From an uncultured Clostridia bacterium (GTDB taxonomy: Bacteria; Bacillota; Clostridia; Oscillospirales; Acutalibacteraceae), in NCBI GenBank assembly GCA_944380875.1, contig CALWJA010000017.1:1-42966 (forward strand): DNA of 42,966 nucleotides, given 5' to 3'. Under the pieces are notes generated by a model. It had not been told where the DNA came from. It saw only the letters and a program-made list of their open reading frames with translations, and did no database searches. Of the stretch, positions 8,473 to 15,539 are shown one piece after another. Position 1 is the stretch's first letter. Each line of letters begins with the position of its first letter. The position numbers were made by a program, and so were the translations under genes.

Positions 8473-9312
8473 CTATTTCTTTTTGGATACACCAAGAATA
8501 TGAGTAGAAAGACCGATTATGTCCTCTTTTCCGTCTAATAAACGAACTGTGCGCATTAAAGCTTCCCTGGATTTTTTATTCTTAAACAGAGTATCGATAT
8601 CCGGTGCAAGCCAAGCTCCTCCTACAACGCCGTGTATTCTTGTATTGAAAAAACCTCCTGCGGCCAATTCGGATTTCAACTCATTTGCTGTATGAAAATG
8701 AGAATTACCAATTCCTTTATATGCTCCTTTTTCCGGTTTAATATGGCTGCCATCTTTTAATTCACGCTCAACCATCAACATAAAATCCTCTTCTTCCAAC
8801 AGGCGGTTTTTTGTTCCAAACACCGTCGTTGCCCACAACAAAGTTGCATAGGGAGTAATGGAGGCTGTAAAAAGAACGCCATCGTCTTTTAGAAGTCTGT
8901 AACTTTCTTTAATTGCCTCAATACGCTCGTTATACTCTGTAATATGATACAGCGGGCCCATAAGTAAAATTGCATCTGCGCTTTTATCCGAACGGGCTAT
9001 TTTCCTTGCATCGGACACTGCACTTCCCCGCAATGAACAGGAAGGATATTCCAAACCCAGTTCTTCGCTCATCCGGATATTGGTTTCCGCTAAATCGAAT
9101 AAATATACATCATACCCTTTAGAAGCAAGCCACCATGCATATTCCCCATATCCGCCGCCAATATCATATATAATAGCAGGCGGCTTTGGTAAATATTCCA
9201 TAAGGAGCTCTTTTGTCCTTTCAAATTCGATCAGTCCAAGATCCGTTCGCAACCTATTACGCTCTATTCCGGCATTATATCCTGCCAGAACTTCTTTGTC
9301 GATGGATTTCAT
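8473..9312 (-). CDS. Class I SAM-dependent methyltransferase, attenuator-controlled
   Basis: A 279-residue Rossmann methyltransferase. SAM motif I is IIYDIGGGYGEYAWWLASKG (residues 47-66), followed by the acidic VYLFDLAE, motif II/III ADAILLMGPLYHI, and a C-terminal substrate region. It resembles UbiE/small-molecule methyltransferases rather than Erm/KsgA rRNA dimethylases, so the target is unknown. ATG 9312 is preferred over TTG 9315 (GGGAG upstream). Expression appears to be gated by an 18-codon leader peptide and a terminator ending just upstream. That arrangement is common for inducible antibiotic-resistance genes, so a resistance role is a reasonable inference. The family is sure; the role is speculative. 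Confidence 0.88.
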   Translation of the reverse strand: MKSIDKEVLAGYNAGIERNRLRTDLGLIEFERTKELLMEYLPKPPAIIYDIGGGYGEYAWWLASKGYDVYLFDLAETNIRMSEELGLEYPSCSLRGSAVSDARKIARSDKSADAILLMGPLYHITEYNERIEAIKESYRLLKDDGVLFTASITPYATLLWATTVFGTKNRLLEEEDFMLMVERELKDGSHIKPEKGAYKGIGNSHFHTANELKSELAAGGFFNTRIHGVVGGAWLAPDIDTLFKNKKSREALMRTVRLLDGKEDIIGLSTHILGVSKKK

Positions 9313-9315
9313 CAA

Positions 9316-9394
9316 ACCACTCCCAATATAGATTTGGATACGCCAATTTCTTTTTCCAATTCTCCTTTTGGGGGAGTCCTCGTTGTTCCAGCAT
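9316..9394 (-). pseudogene. Short open frame or HTH remnant before the methyltransferase
   Basis: A strong GAGGAGGA at 9401-9408 precedes an ATG at 9394, starting MLEQRGLPQKE. In a second frame the next bases read LEKEIGVSKSILGVV and stop at a TGA that overlaps the methyltransferase ATG (TGATG). Joined, the pieces look like the first half of an XRE-type HTH, so this may be a frameshifted remnant. Unshifted, the first frame stays open for 39 codons and ends inside the methyltransferase gene, so it could also be a second leader ORF. The call is tentative. Confidence 0.35.
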
Positions 9395-9415
9395 TCTGAT
9401 TCCTCCTCTGCATAT

Positions 9416-9451
9416 AAAAAACGGATGAAAGCGTATATAAGCTTCCATCCG
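9416..9451 (-). terminator. Attenuator terminator upstream of the methyltransferase
   Basis: On the minus strand CGGATGGAAGC (9441-9451) pairs with GCTTTCATCCG (9422-9432), 11 bp with one G-U pair and an 8-base loop, followed by TTTTTT. It lies between the leader ORF and the methyltransferase, within the same transcript, so it must be bypassed for expression. Confidence 0.8.
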
Positions 9452-9483
9452 CTACCATTTCAAAAAATACTTTCTAAGCACAC

Positions 9484-9519
9484 AACAACAGAAGCCCGTT
9501 ATTCGTTTTTAACGGCGCT
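9484..9519 (-). promoter_or_regulatory. Attenuator hairpin 1:2 (anti-antiterminator)
   Basis: AAGCgCCGTT and AACGGGCTT pair around the leader ORF stop codon (9 bp, one bulge). The freed 3' arm contains GCTTC, which can instead pair with GAAGC in the 5' arm of the terminator. A ribosome stalled in the leader would therefore favour read-through. Pairing was seen by eye; the model is inference. Confidence 0.5.
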
Positions 9520-9555
9520 TTGCTGATATCTTTCCATTGTGTGTACTTTATACAT
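9499..9555 (-). CDS. 18-residue regulatory leader peptide
   Basis: Translation is MYKVHTMERYQQSAVKNE. AAAGGA lies 9-10 bases before the ATG, and the ORF starts about 45 bases after the predicted transcription start. Its codons for V-H-T (GTACACACA) can also pair with a downstream TTGTGTG, and its last codons form the 5' arm of the 1:2 hairpin. Both are hallmarks of leader ORFs controlling antibiotic-inducible genes. The sequence does not match any leader peptide I remember. Confidence 0.6.
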   Translation of the reverse strand: MYKVHTMERYQQSAVKNE

Positions 9556-9605
9556 ACTATCTGTTCCTTTCAAAACATCCCACAAAGGGATATGAATTGA
9601 TAGCC

Positions 9606-9634
9606 ATTATACATTAGATCAATTTGGATTACAA
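9606..9634 (-). promoter_or_regulatory. Promoter of the leader-methyltransferase transcript
   Basis: TTGTAA (9629-9634), 17-base spacer, TATAAT (9606-9611) on the minus strand. It places the 5' end near 9599, about 290 bases before the methyltransferase start. Apart from this promoter, leader, attenuator and remnant, the 9316-9678 gap shows nothing else. Confidence 0.7.
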
Positions 9635-9678
9635 GTAATAATTGCCGGATATTTGCTTAAAAGCGCCATACAACGGAA

Positions 9679-10119
9679 TTATATGGCCTTATGGTATATC
9701 TTTTCTATGGAACCCCATGGAGAAAGCGCTCGATCCACAACAGAAAAACCATATTTCTCGTATAGATTTTCATGGTCGCTAACTAAGTATACTTCTTTGA
9801 AACCTATTTTCTCAAGGTAGGCCATGGCAAATAAAATAAGGTCTTGACTCAGGCGATCCCCACGATAGGATTCTCCAACAAACATATATCCAATATAAGG
9901 GGTATACGGAATATCCGGGATGCAATCCCTTTTGGCAACTGTGCAGTACCCACAGATTTCCCCTTGGTTATGCGCCACGATTACCCGTTCCCATTCTGAA
10001 AAAACATGGTTTTCCATATCATGGGCCAAAGATTTTCCTGCAGACCACGAACAGGATGCAGCGTATTCTTTTACGGTTTCCCACAGAGCATGTGACGAAG
10101 TCATGCATTCCATTATCAA
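9679..10119 (-). CDS. GNAT-family N-acetyltransferase
   Basis: A 146-residue single GNAT domain. Recognisable elements are the beta2-beta3 hairpin VIVAHNQGEICGYCTVAK, motif A strand IGYMFVGESYRGDRLSQDLI (a degenerate R/Q-x-x-G-x-G/A acetyl-CoA loop), and the late NLYEKYGFSVVD segment typical of motif B. The acceptor is unknown. The start is uncertain: a TTG at 10119 has GGAGG nine bases upstream, while the ATG six bases later is too far from it. It follows the kinase-like gene by 62 bases on the same strand and is probably co-transcribed. Confidence 0.82.
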   Translation of the reverse strand: MIMECMTSSHALWETVKEYAASCSWSAGKSLAHDMENHVFSEWERVIVAHNQGEICGYCTVAKRDCIPDIPYTPYIGYMFVGESYRGDRLSQDLILFAMAYLEKIGFKEVYLVSDHENLYEKYGFSVVDRALSPWGSIEKIYHKAI

Positions 10120-10181
10120 CTGTTAACCCCTCCACAGTAAAATAAACAACACTTCTAACCGCGTTCCAATAAGGATTCCTT

Positions 10182-10781
10182 TTAATAAGCGGAGCTAACC
10201 TCTACGGCCTGCCGCAAAAGATATCCATGCTTTATATTTAGAAATTCCTCAACAATACTTTTTACATTCATAGATAGATCCCTGCTTCCATCCAATCTAA
10301 GGACTTTACACTGCAAAGATTCTGCCCATTTTGTATGGAGCATCGCGCTAGTGGAGCCGCCGCCGAAATCGTAGGCGGCAACATCATCCAGAAAGCGCTG
10401 ATGCGCTTCGTACATATCTCCTCCTCTGCATATTCTGTTTCCGAATAGGTTGTATTCCCGCTGATGTACACGCGCCACACGCACTTCTGCAGGAGCTGTC
10501 AAATACACGGCCAAATCAAAAAAAGGATCGAAATATGCATGGAAGCTATCCATGGAACCGGACATGACAAAAAAATCCGTCTTTGATATGGCCTGCATAA
10601 GTCTGCTCACTTTCTCTGTTCGAGAGTACATAACCGAAAAAGGAATGAGTGTATCCTTTCGCCATATATAGTCGTCAATATCAATAAACGAAAATGCCAG
10701 CTGGTGGGCCACCATTTTTCCCAGGGTGGTTTTTCCCGACCCAGAGGGGCCAAAAATCAATATTCCTCTTGCCAATGCCAT
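10182..10781 (-). CDS. P-loop kinase-like ATPase (adenylate/shikimate kinase fold)
   Basis: About 199 residues. Walker A is GPSGSGKT (11-18), followed by FIDIDDYIWR (an Asp pair like the substrate site of shikimate/gluconate kinases), FVMSGSMDS, and the RVARVHQRE stretch expected of an LID-type Arg region. The phosphate acceptor is unknown; relatives modify small metabolites or antibiotics. The start is ambiguous: ATG 10781 lies only two bases after GGAGG, TTG 10775 has ideal spacing, and ATG 10811 lies inside a 5' stem-loop and lacks a ribosome site. Confidence 0.75.
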   Translation of the reverse strand: MALARGILIFGPSGSGKTTLGKMVAHQLAFSFIDIDDYIWRKDTLIPFSVMYSRTEKVSRLMQAISKTDFFVMSGSMDSFHAYFDPFFDLAVYLTAPAEVRVARVHQREYNLFGNRICRGGDMYEAHQRFLDDVAAYDFGGGSTSAMLHTKWAESLQCKVLRLDGSRDLSMNVKSIVEEFLNIKHGYLLRQAVEVSSAY

Positions 10782-10811
10782 CCCCTCCTCTTTCGCATAA
10801 ACGCAAATCAT

Positions 10812-10843
10812 CCGAACCTGTTTTTAGAGAAAAACAAGTTCGG
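10812..10843 (-). promoter_or_regulatory. 5'-end stem-loop in the kinase-like gene leader
   Basis: CCGAACTTGTTTTT and AAAAACAGGTTCGG (minus strand) form 14 bp with one mismatch around a 4-base loop. With the -10 box at 10847-10852 the mRNA would start within a few bases of the stem. It has no U-run, so it is more likely an mRNA stabiliser or translational element than a terminator. Confidence 0.5.
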
Positions 10844-10846
10844 GTG

Positions 10847-10852
10847 ATTATA
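10847..10852 (-). promoter_or_regulatory. -10 box of the kinase-like/GNAT operon
   Basis: GGGTATAATC on the minus strand. No consensus -35 is seen at the right distance. Confidence 0.45.
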
Positions 10853-11001
10853 CCCTGCCTGCAGAAGCAAAAATTTGCCTGCCATACTGGGAAGCCTCTT
10901 TATGGAATTCTTTTCTAGCAAAAGGTTCTTCTATCCATCAAATCCAACATTAAAACCTGGAGCTTTTTGCGTCATGCAATATTTCCTACTAAATTCAACA
11001 A

Positions 11002-12627
11002 CTACAATTTATACAACAAATCTGCGCATGTGTGAAAATCTTTTCTGTGGGATACAGAAATAATCGTCCGCTCCTGCTGATCTACAAGAGACTTCAAAGT
11101 ATCCCTGACGTATTCCTGGCTAAAGGTATCCATATTAGACGTGGCCTCGTCCAGAACAAGCAGCGGGCGATTTGTCATCAGCGCAATCGCAAGGGCTAAT
11201 CTCTGTTTTTCTCCTCCGGAAATGGACAGTCCGTTTTCTCCTATGTAAGAATCCAGCCCATCTGGCAGATCATTAACAAAATCATATATATTTGCCTTTT
11301 TTAATGCGTCATGGATTGTATCTGTGTCAATATCCCCACAAAACAACTGAATATTTTCGCGAATCGTACCGTTAAACAGGAACGGATCCTGGGGCACATA
11401 TGCGATATGCAAACGGTACCAATCCAGCTTTATATCCTTCAGAGGTATCCCGTCCAGAGTCATGGTTCCGGCTGTGGGAGTGTATATTCCGATTAAGAGA
11501 TTAATCAGGGTTGTCTTTCCAGCGCCGCTTTTTCCTTCGATCCCCAGCCATTTCCCTTTCTCCAATGTTAAGCACACATCAGAAAGAATTGTTTCTTTAT
11601 CGTACTGAAAATAGACGTTTGTCATCTTCAGTTCCCTGGAAAGGAACGTTTCGGGAACTTTCTCTCCCAAAGCTTCTGTCTCTAGATCCAAATACTGGAA
11701 CAATTCGTCATACTGACTCACTTCTTTCTTAAAGGAAAGTTTCGCGCTGACAAGATTTACCAGCAGAGAATGATATTTCGGTAAAATCGTAATACAGGAA
11801 ATCAGTAGCCCAATGGTCAGCGTTTCAGCTGAAACAAACGCAGCGCACTGAATAAAAGCAATTCCTAGGAATACGGCGGAGAGAAACTCCCGGATCCCGT
11901 TGGTTGAAACCGTCTCAATCGCAACGGCGCGTCCGAAAATCCTATTTCCCTCTTCATAAACTTCCGCATATTTCCTAAGGATTTTTTTCTCCAGCCCCAT
12001 AGCCTTAACCGTAAGGATACCACTGAATGCTTCCGATACAATGTACCGCGCTTTCACTATGGCTCCAAACAGTTTTTTGGAGTTTTCTCCTATGATTTTT
12101 CCGCTGATACGAACCGGCAAAAGAAGAAGAACAATAAACAGCGCCTGAACCAGGGCGACATAGATATTGATCGTACCGATAACAACAAATATCACGCCGA
12201 TAGACAGCATGGAAGATATCGCCTGAGGGATCGTGCAAATCCATAAATATACATAGTCGGAAACATCCTGCATAACCTTAGCTGCCAGCTCTCCTCCCGG
12301 GTTTGAACTATAAAAGGTCATGTTTTGGCACAAAAGCGTATGAAAAATGCGCTGATTCAGCTCAAGGGCGCTTTTTCTGCACTTGACAGCCGTATAATAC
12401 ACATACAGGGAACTTCCGATCCCGCTGACTAGAGGAACGGCGATATACAACAGCACATAGAGCACAAGCAGCTGCAGATTGTTCTGCGGTATGACCACGT
12501 CAACAATATATGACATAACGTACGCCGGAACCAAATTGACAATCTGCACAAAGAAAAACATGAAGAAGGATACCAGCATCCAGGGCAGCAAATGTAGAAT
12601 CATTTTCTTTTGCATTTCTTTTTTCAT
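11002..12627 (-). CDS. ABC exporter, fused membrane and ATPase domains
   Basis: A 541-residue half-transporter that would dimerise in the membrane. The N-terminal ~300 residues contain about six hydrophobic spans. The nucleotide-binding domain has Walker A GIEGKSGAGKTT (~363-373), the Q-loop in YVPQDPF, signature SISGGEKQR (~468-476), Walker B LLVLDEATS (~489-497) and H-loop His527. It belongs to the type IV exporter group (drug, lipid or peptide export). It lacks a C39 peptidase domain and no precursor peptide ORF is nearby. The start is ATG 12627 with AAGGAGGT; an in-frame ATG at 12657 has no ribosome site. The neighbouring methyltransferase, kinase-like gene and GNAT suggest defence against a toxic compound. 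Confidence 0.93.
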   Translation of the reverse strand: MKKEMQKKMILHLLPWMLVSFFMFFFVQIVNLVPAYVMSYIVDVVIPQNNLQLLVLYVLLYIAVPLVSGIGSSLYVYYTAVKCRKSALELNQRIFHTLLCQNMTFYSSNPGGELAAKVMQDVSDYVYLWICTIPQAISSMLSIGVIFVVIGTINIYVALVQALFIVLLLLPVRISGKIIGENSKKLFGAIVKARYIVSEAFSGILTVKAMGLEKKILRKYAEVYEEGNRIFGRAVAIETVSTNGIREFLSAVFLGIAFIQCAAFVSAETLTIGLLISCITILPKYHSLLVNLVSAKLSFKKEVSQYDELFQYLDLETEALGEKVPETFLSRELKMTNVYFQYDKETILSDVCLTLEKGKWLGIEGKSGAGKTTLINLLIGIYTPTAGTMTLDGIPLKDIKLDWYRLHIAYVPQDPFLFNGTIRENIQLFCGDIDTDTIHDALKKANIYDFVNDLPDGLDSYIGENGLSISGGEKQRLALAIALMTNRPLLVLDEATSNMDTFSQEYVRDTLKSLVDQQERTIISVSHRKDFHTCADLLYKL

Positions 12628-13137
12628 TGCGTATGATACCTCCTTATATAATCCCATATATCACGTCGGAACACCCGACGGTAGTTTATCCACTTTAACC
12701 CTCTGATAGTGCTCCTGAGAGACAGTCTCTATCCGCTTATGAACTCTACTCTCCACAGCACAATAAATACCCTGAGAACCTTAATACACGCCAACAACCA
12801 ATCCAAACAAATATAAGCAACCTGGCAAAATCTAGCCCCAAAATAGTATTTTAAAAGTAAATCACTAAAATTATCGAATTATTTCCTTGGATTTTGTGTG
12901 ATTTATATTTTCATGTCCATAATATTCTGTTCTAGGATAAAAGTCAATATCTTTTTTGTGTTTTTAGATAGATGTATATATACTTAGAACTAATATATTG
13001 TACAAAGTATGATCATCAGACGAAAACTTTAAATGATTTCCAAAAACATTTTCTTCATCTATCATAAAATACATGTGTTCTGATATGATAACACCATATG
13101 ATTCACACACCTACGTATCCATGACAGGAGGCGTGTC
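12628..13137. other. Long intergenic region with the exporter leader
   Basis: An AT-rich 510-base stretch. It holds the exporter promoter, an unusually long 5' leader of about 285 bases, a CGTCGG/CCGACG hairpin at 12664-12681 near the ribosome site, and the region upstream of the XRE gene. I found no ORF with a ribosome site longer than five codons and no known riboswitch motif. Confidence 0.5.
12919..12947 (-). promoter_or_regulatory. Promoter of the ABC exporter
   Basis: TTGACT (12942-12947), 17-base spacer, TATTAT (12919-12924) on the minus strand. Confidence 0.7.
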
Positions 13138-13140
13138 ATG
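13120..13140 (+). promoter_or_regulatory. Hairpin enclosing the XRE ribosome site and start codon
   Basis: A perfect 7-bp inverted repeat CATGACA / TGTCATG. The Shine-Dalgarno AGGAGG sits at the edge of the loop and the ATG at 13138 is the end of the right arm. It may act as translational control or as a DNA operator for autorepression. Confidence 0.55.
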
Positions 13141-13541
13141 GAAGGAGAAAGAACCTTTGGAAATTTCCTGGTAAAAAACGGCTGGAGATGGAGCTGTCCA
13201 CGCGGCAGCTTGCCATCGCTTTAGACTATTCACCTGTTTACATATGCGACATTGAAAAAGGCCGTAAACCAGTACCGGATGGAATTCTGGAACCGTTTCC
13301 TCAGATTCTTCATCTAACCAAATCTGAAACAGATGAGATGTATGACCTAACCGCCAAGTCACGAAATACACTCAGCTTTGGGGCTTTTGTCAATCTATCA
13401 ATAAACTGCCAGAAACTTTTAAGCTCCGACAACGAGAAAAAAGGGGAGAAAAGAAAAAACGGAGTTCCCAGCCTGAAAAACCAGGCGGAAACCCCGCTTA
13501 GTAGAATACCCTATGGATTTCTGCTTAGACATCTTCAGTAA
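13138..13541 (+). CDS. XRE-family HTH regulator split by a -1 frameshift
   Basis: The first frame (ATG 13138, strong AGGAGG) encodes MEGERTFGNFLVK and then runs out of homology. The second frame, open from 13179, encodes RLEMELSTRQLAIALDYSPVYICDIEKGRK, which completes a typical XRE helix-turn-helix. The switch point is exactly GTA_AAA_AAC, which contains the heptamer A_AAA_AAC used for -1 frameshifting. Either the protein is made by programmed slippage, or one A was lost from a 7-A run (mutation or sequencing error). The C-terminal ~45 residues look unstructured and unlike the usual family tail, so decay is possible. An annotation starting at 13188 would lack the first helix. Confidence 0.7.
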
Positions 13542-13587
13542 AATGGTTTTCCGGATTTTACTCCAAAAAAACCGCATGAATACAAAG

Positions 13588-13620
13588 AAAAAAGGGTTGA
13601 CATCTTTTCTGTCAACCCTT
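13588..13620 (-). terminator. Terminator after tRNA-Leu
   Basis: AAGGGTTGACA / TGTCAACCCTT, an 11-bp stem with a T-run on the minus strand, directly beyond the tRNA 3' end. Confidence 0.88.
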
Positions 13621-13622
13621 CC

Positions 13623-13707
13623 TGGTGCGCGAGACGGGACTTGAACCCGTACGTCATGCAACACACGCCCCTCAAACGTGCCTGTCTGCCAGTTCCAGCA
13701 CTCGCGC
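13623..13707 (-). tRNA. tRNA-Leu (anticodon GAG)
   Basis: An 85-base gene with encoded CCA. Acceptor arms GCGCGAG and CTCGCGC pair perfectly and the discriminator is A. The anticodon loop is TTGAGGG with a CACGT/GCGTG stem, the variable arm is long as expected for Leu, and the T arm is CGGGTTCAAGTCCCG. It reads CUC (and CUU) codons. Confidence 0.97.
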
Positions 13708-13727
13708 ACATATCAGCAACGTTGATT

Positions 13728-13757
13728 ATTATAGCACTCTGTTTTATGAATTGTCAA
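13728..13757 (-). promoter_or_regulatory. Promoter of tRNA-Leu
   Basis: TTGACA (13752-13757), 18-base spacer, TATAAT (13728-13733) on the minus strand. Confidence 0.85.
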
Positions 13758-13862
13758 TAGCTTTTTACAAATTTTTTCGAAAAAAGGCGGAAATCTCTAA
13801 ACAGCTCTACTTTCCTATTCACGTTCACTCAATTTCTCTATGGTATCGTATCCAAAGCGGCG

Positions 13863-14477
13863 TTATTTGGTTTTCTCCCCACGGATTTCTTCCAGTAAGG
13901 CTGGAATTTCCTCCCGGCTGGAAACTGTATTGAGCACCCTCAGCAGTGCATTGGAGGAAAGGTATTCGGGCAGCTGAAGCCTGTGGAGCAGTTTTTCCCG
14001 CAGCAGACGGCTCTCTTCTCTCCCCGAAAGGCCCCATTCATATAAATCGCTTTTCTGAATGGGATCCATTTTCCCGTCTCTTTTGTTTGTTTCTTCCCCT
14101 TCTATCTGCGCCCCAGCTCTGCGAAGAGCCTCCAGAATAACATCGGCTGAAATTCCCTCCACGCCCAGTTTGCCTTCCTTGGAGGGCTTTTCTTTTCGCT
14201 TTTCCTTTCCGAAAACAGAGGGAATGTACGCATGTTTAATTTTATGGGGATCCACAGAGCCCGAAAGATAATTGCGGATGACAAATCCCGCCCCGTCGCT
14301 GTCTGTAAGGATGAGAAGCCCTCTTGTATCCGCCATGCGGCGAATCAGCGCCATTTGTTCCCTGTCTTTAAAAATTCGGAACCCGTGGGTCTCCAGAATC
14401 AAACCATCCACAAAAGAAGAAAGCTTGATTTTATCGTATTTACCTTCTACTATAATAGCTTCCTTTACCCGTATCAA
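13863..14477 (-). CDS. rnmV: Ribonuclease M5
   Basis: A 204-residue Toprim nuclease that matures 5S rRNA. The Toprim signature is intact: EAIIVEGKYDKIKL (catalytic Glu11) and LILTDSDGAG (Asp59, Asp61). The C-terminal half matches the DUF4093 region of the family (DLYEWGLSG, REKLLHRLQLP). The start is TTG 14477, overlapping the holA stop as TTGA with GGAGAAGG just upstream; an upstream GTG at 14504 is less likely. It is the last gene of the comEC-holA-rnmV run. Confidence 0.9.
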   Translation of the reverse strand: MIRVKEAIIVEGKYDKIKLSSFVDGLILETHGFRIFKDREQMALIRRMADTRGLLILTDSDGAGFVIRNYLSGSVDPHKIKHAYIPSVFGKEKRKEKPSKEGKLGVEGISADVILEALRRAGAQIEGEETNKRDGKMDPIQKSDLYEWGLSGREESRLLREKLLHRLQLPEYLSSNALLRVLNTVSSREEIPALLEEIRGEKTK

Positions 14478-15538
14478 GATACCTTCTCCTTCTCTGCAAT
14501 CCACAAAAGTTCAGCAATCAGTTTTTCCAGAGTCAGTCTTTGAAAGAGCTTTCTATCCCCTCTTCCGCCCTTAAGCTGGGCGTCTGCGGAAGAAAGAGCC
14601 TCCAAACTCTGACGCAGCATAGCTGTGGATAATTTTCGCCCGTCTCTTTCCGCATTCCGCAAGCGAAATTCCTTATTTTTATAGTCGAAATGCTTTGCGG
14701 GCTCTACTGCTGTTTCGCCGCTTTGAAGCGCCGCCCGGACACGGTATACATCCAAGTAAGCCGAAGAAAGCACCGCCAAGATGGAAACCGGCTCTTCATT
14801 TTGAGCAAAGAGGGTATCCAAAACTCCATAGGCCGCATCATACCGCCCGGCAAAAATATCTTTTGAAAGGGCAAAAACCGTTGTTTCCAGATTTTTGGTA
14901 ACAACCCTGTCGATAACCGAAGGGGAAATCTCCCCTTCTTTTACATAGGCGCAGAGCTTTTCCACCTCGTTTAAAAGGGTCTGCAGATCATCCCCGCAAA
15001 GGCCAATTATCCTTCTAGCATTTTCCCGGGAGAGCACACAGTATCTCTTCCCCGCGGCAGTCCCCAAAAGCTTTTCCAAATCCGCGGACGACCGCCGTTC
15101 CAGCGACAAAGCCTTCCCTTTTTTTACCACCGTATTCAGGAATTTTTTCCATTTGGCAGAACGTTTCATATCCGGCGTCAAACCGGGGAGATAGAAAAAC
15201 AAAACTGTGCTTTCCGGCACATCTTCCAGGCAGCCGTAAAGCTTCTCCATTTCCGCTGCATTCCTTGCCTCTACATCCAGATCGGAAACCATTACATACT
15301 TTTTCTCTGTCATAAATGGAAGAGCTTCTACAGCTTCCGCCAATGCATCCACAGTGCATTCCATGCCGTCAAACTCCTGCAAATTGAAATCGGGAAACGT
15401 GCCCTGAAGCGCTTTTTCCTTTACCCGCGCCGCGCTGCGCTGCACCAAATATTTTTCGGGGCCATACACAAAATAGAGCCCCTCCAATGCATCCTTTTCC
15501 AGTTGTTTTTTCCATTCTGCTTCCGTAATCTGGGGCAT
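14474..15538 (-). CDS. holA: DNA polymerase III delta subunit
   Basis: A 354-residue clamp-loader wrench subunit. The N-terminal AAA+-like domain starts GLYFVYGPEKYLVQ and the middle contains LFFYLPGL, as in other Clostridia HolA proteins. The C-terminal collar region (SILAVLSSAYLDVYRV, DAQLKGG) is present. The start is ATG 15538 with GGAGG, one base after the comEC stop, so translation is probably coupled to comEC. The comEC-holA order is common in Bacillota. Confidence 0.93.
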   Translation of the reverse strand: MPQITEAEWKKQLEKDALEGLYFVYGPEKYLVQRSAARVKEKALQGTFPDFNLQEFDGMECTVDALAEAVEALPFMTEKKYVMVSDLDVEARNAAEMEKLYGCLEDVPESTVLFFYLPGLTPDMKRSAKWKKFLNTVVKKGKALSLERRSSADLEKLLGTAAGKRYCVLSRENARRIIGLCGDDLQTLLNEVEKLCAYVKEGEISPSVIDRVVTKNLETTVFALSKDIFAGRYDAAYGVLDTLFAQNEEPVSILAVLSSAYLDVYRVRAALQSGETAVEPAKHFDYKNKEFRLRNAERDGRKLSTAMLRQSLEALSSADAQLKGGRGDRKLFQRLTLEKLIAELLWIAEKEKVS

Positions 15539-15539
15539 A

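Noticed and set aside
8473-9312. Methyltransferase as an Erm-type 23S rRNA dimethylase
   Set aside because: The motif order and spacing look like small-molecule class I enzymes; the N-terminal GQNFL-type Erm signature is absent.
11002-12947. ABC exporter as a lantibiotic/bacteriocin secretion system
   Set aside because: No C39 peptidase domain and no double-glycine precursor or modification enzyme nearby.
13541-13707. tRNA-Leu as attachment site of an integrated island covering 7.4-13.5 kb
   Set aside because: No second copy of the tRNA 3' end and no integrase were seen on the island side.
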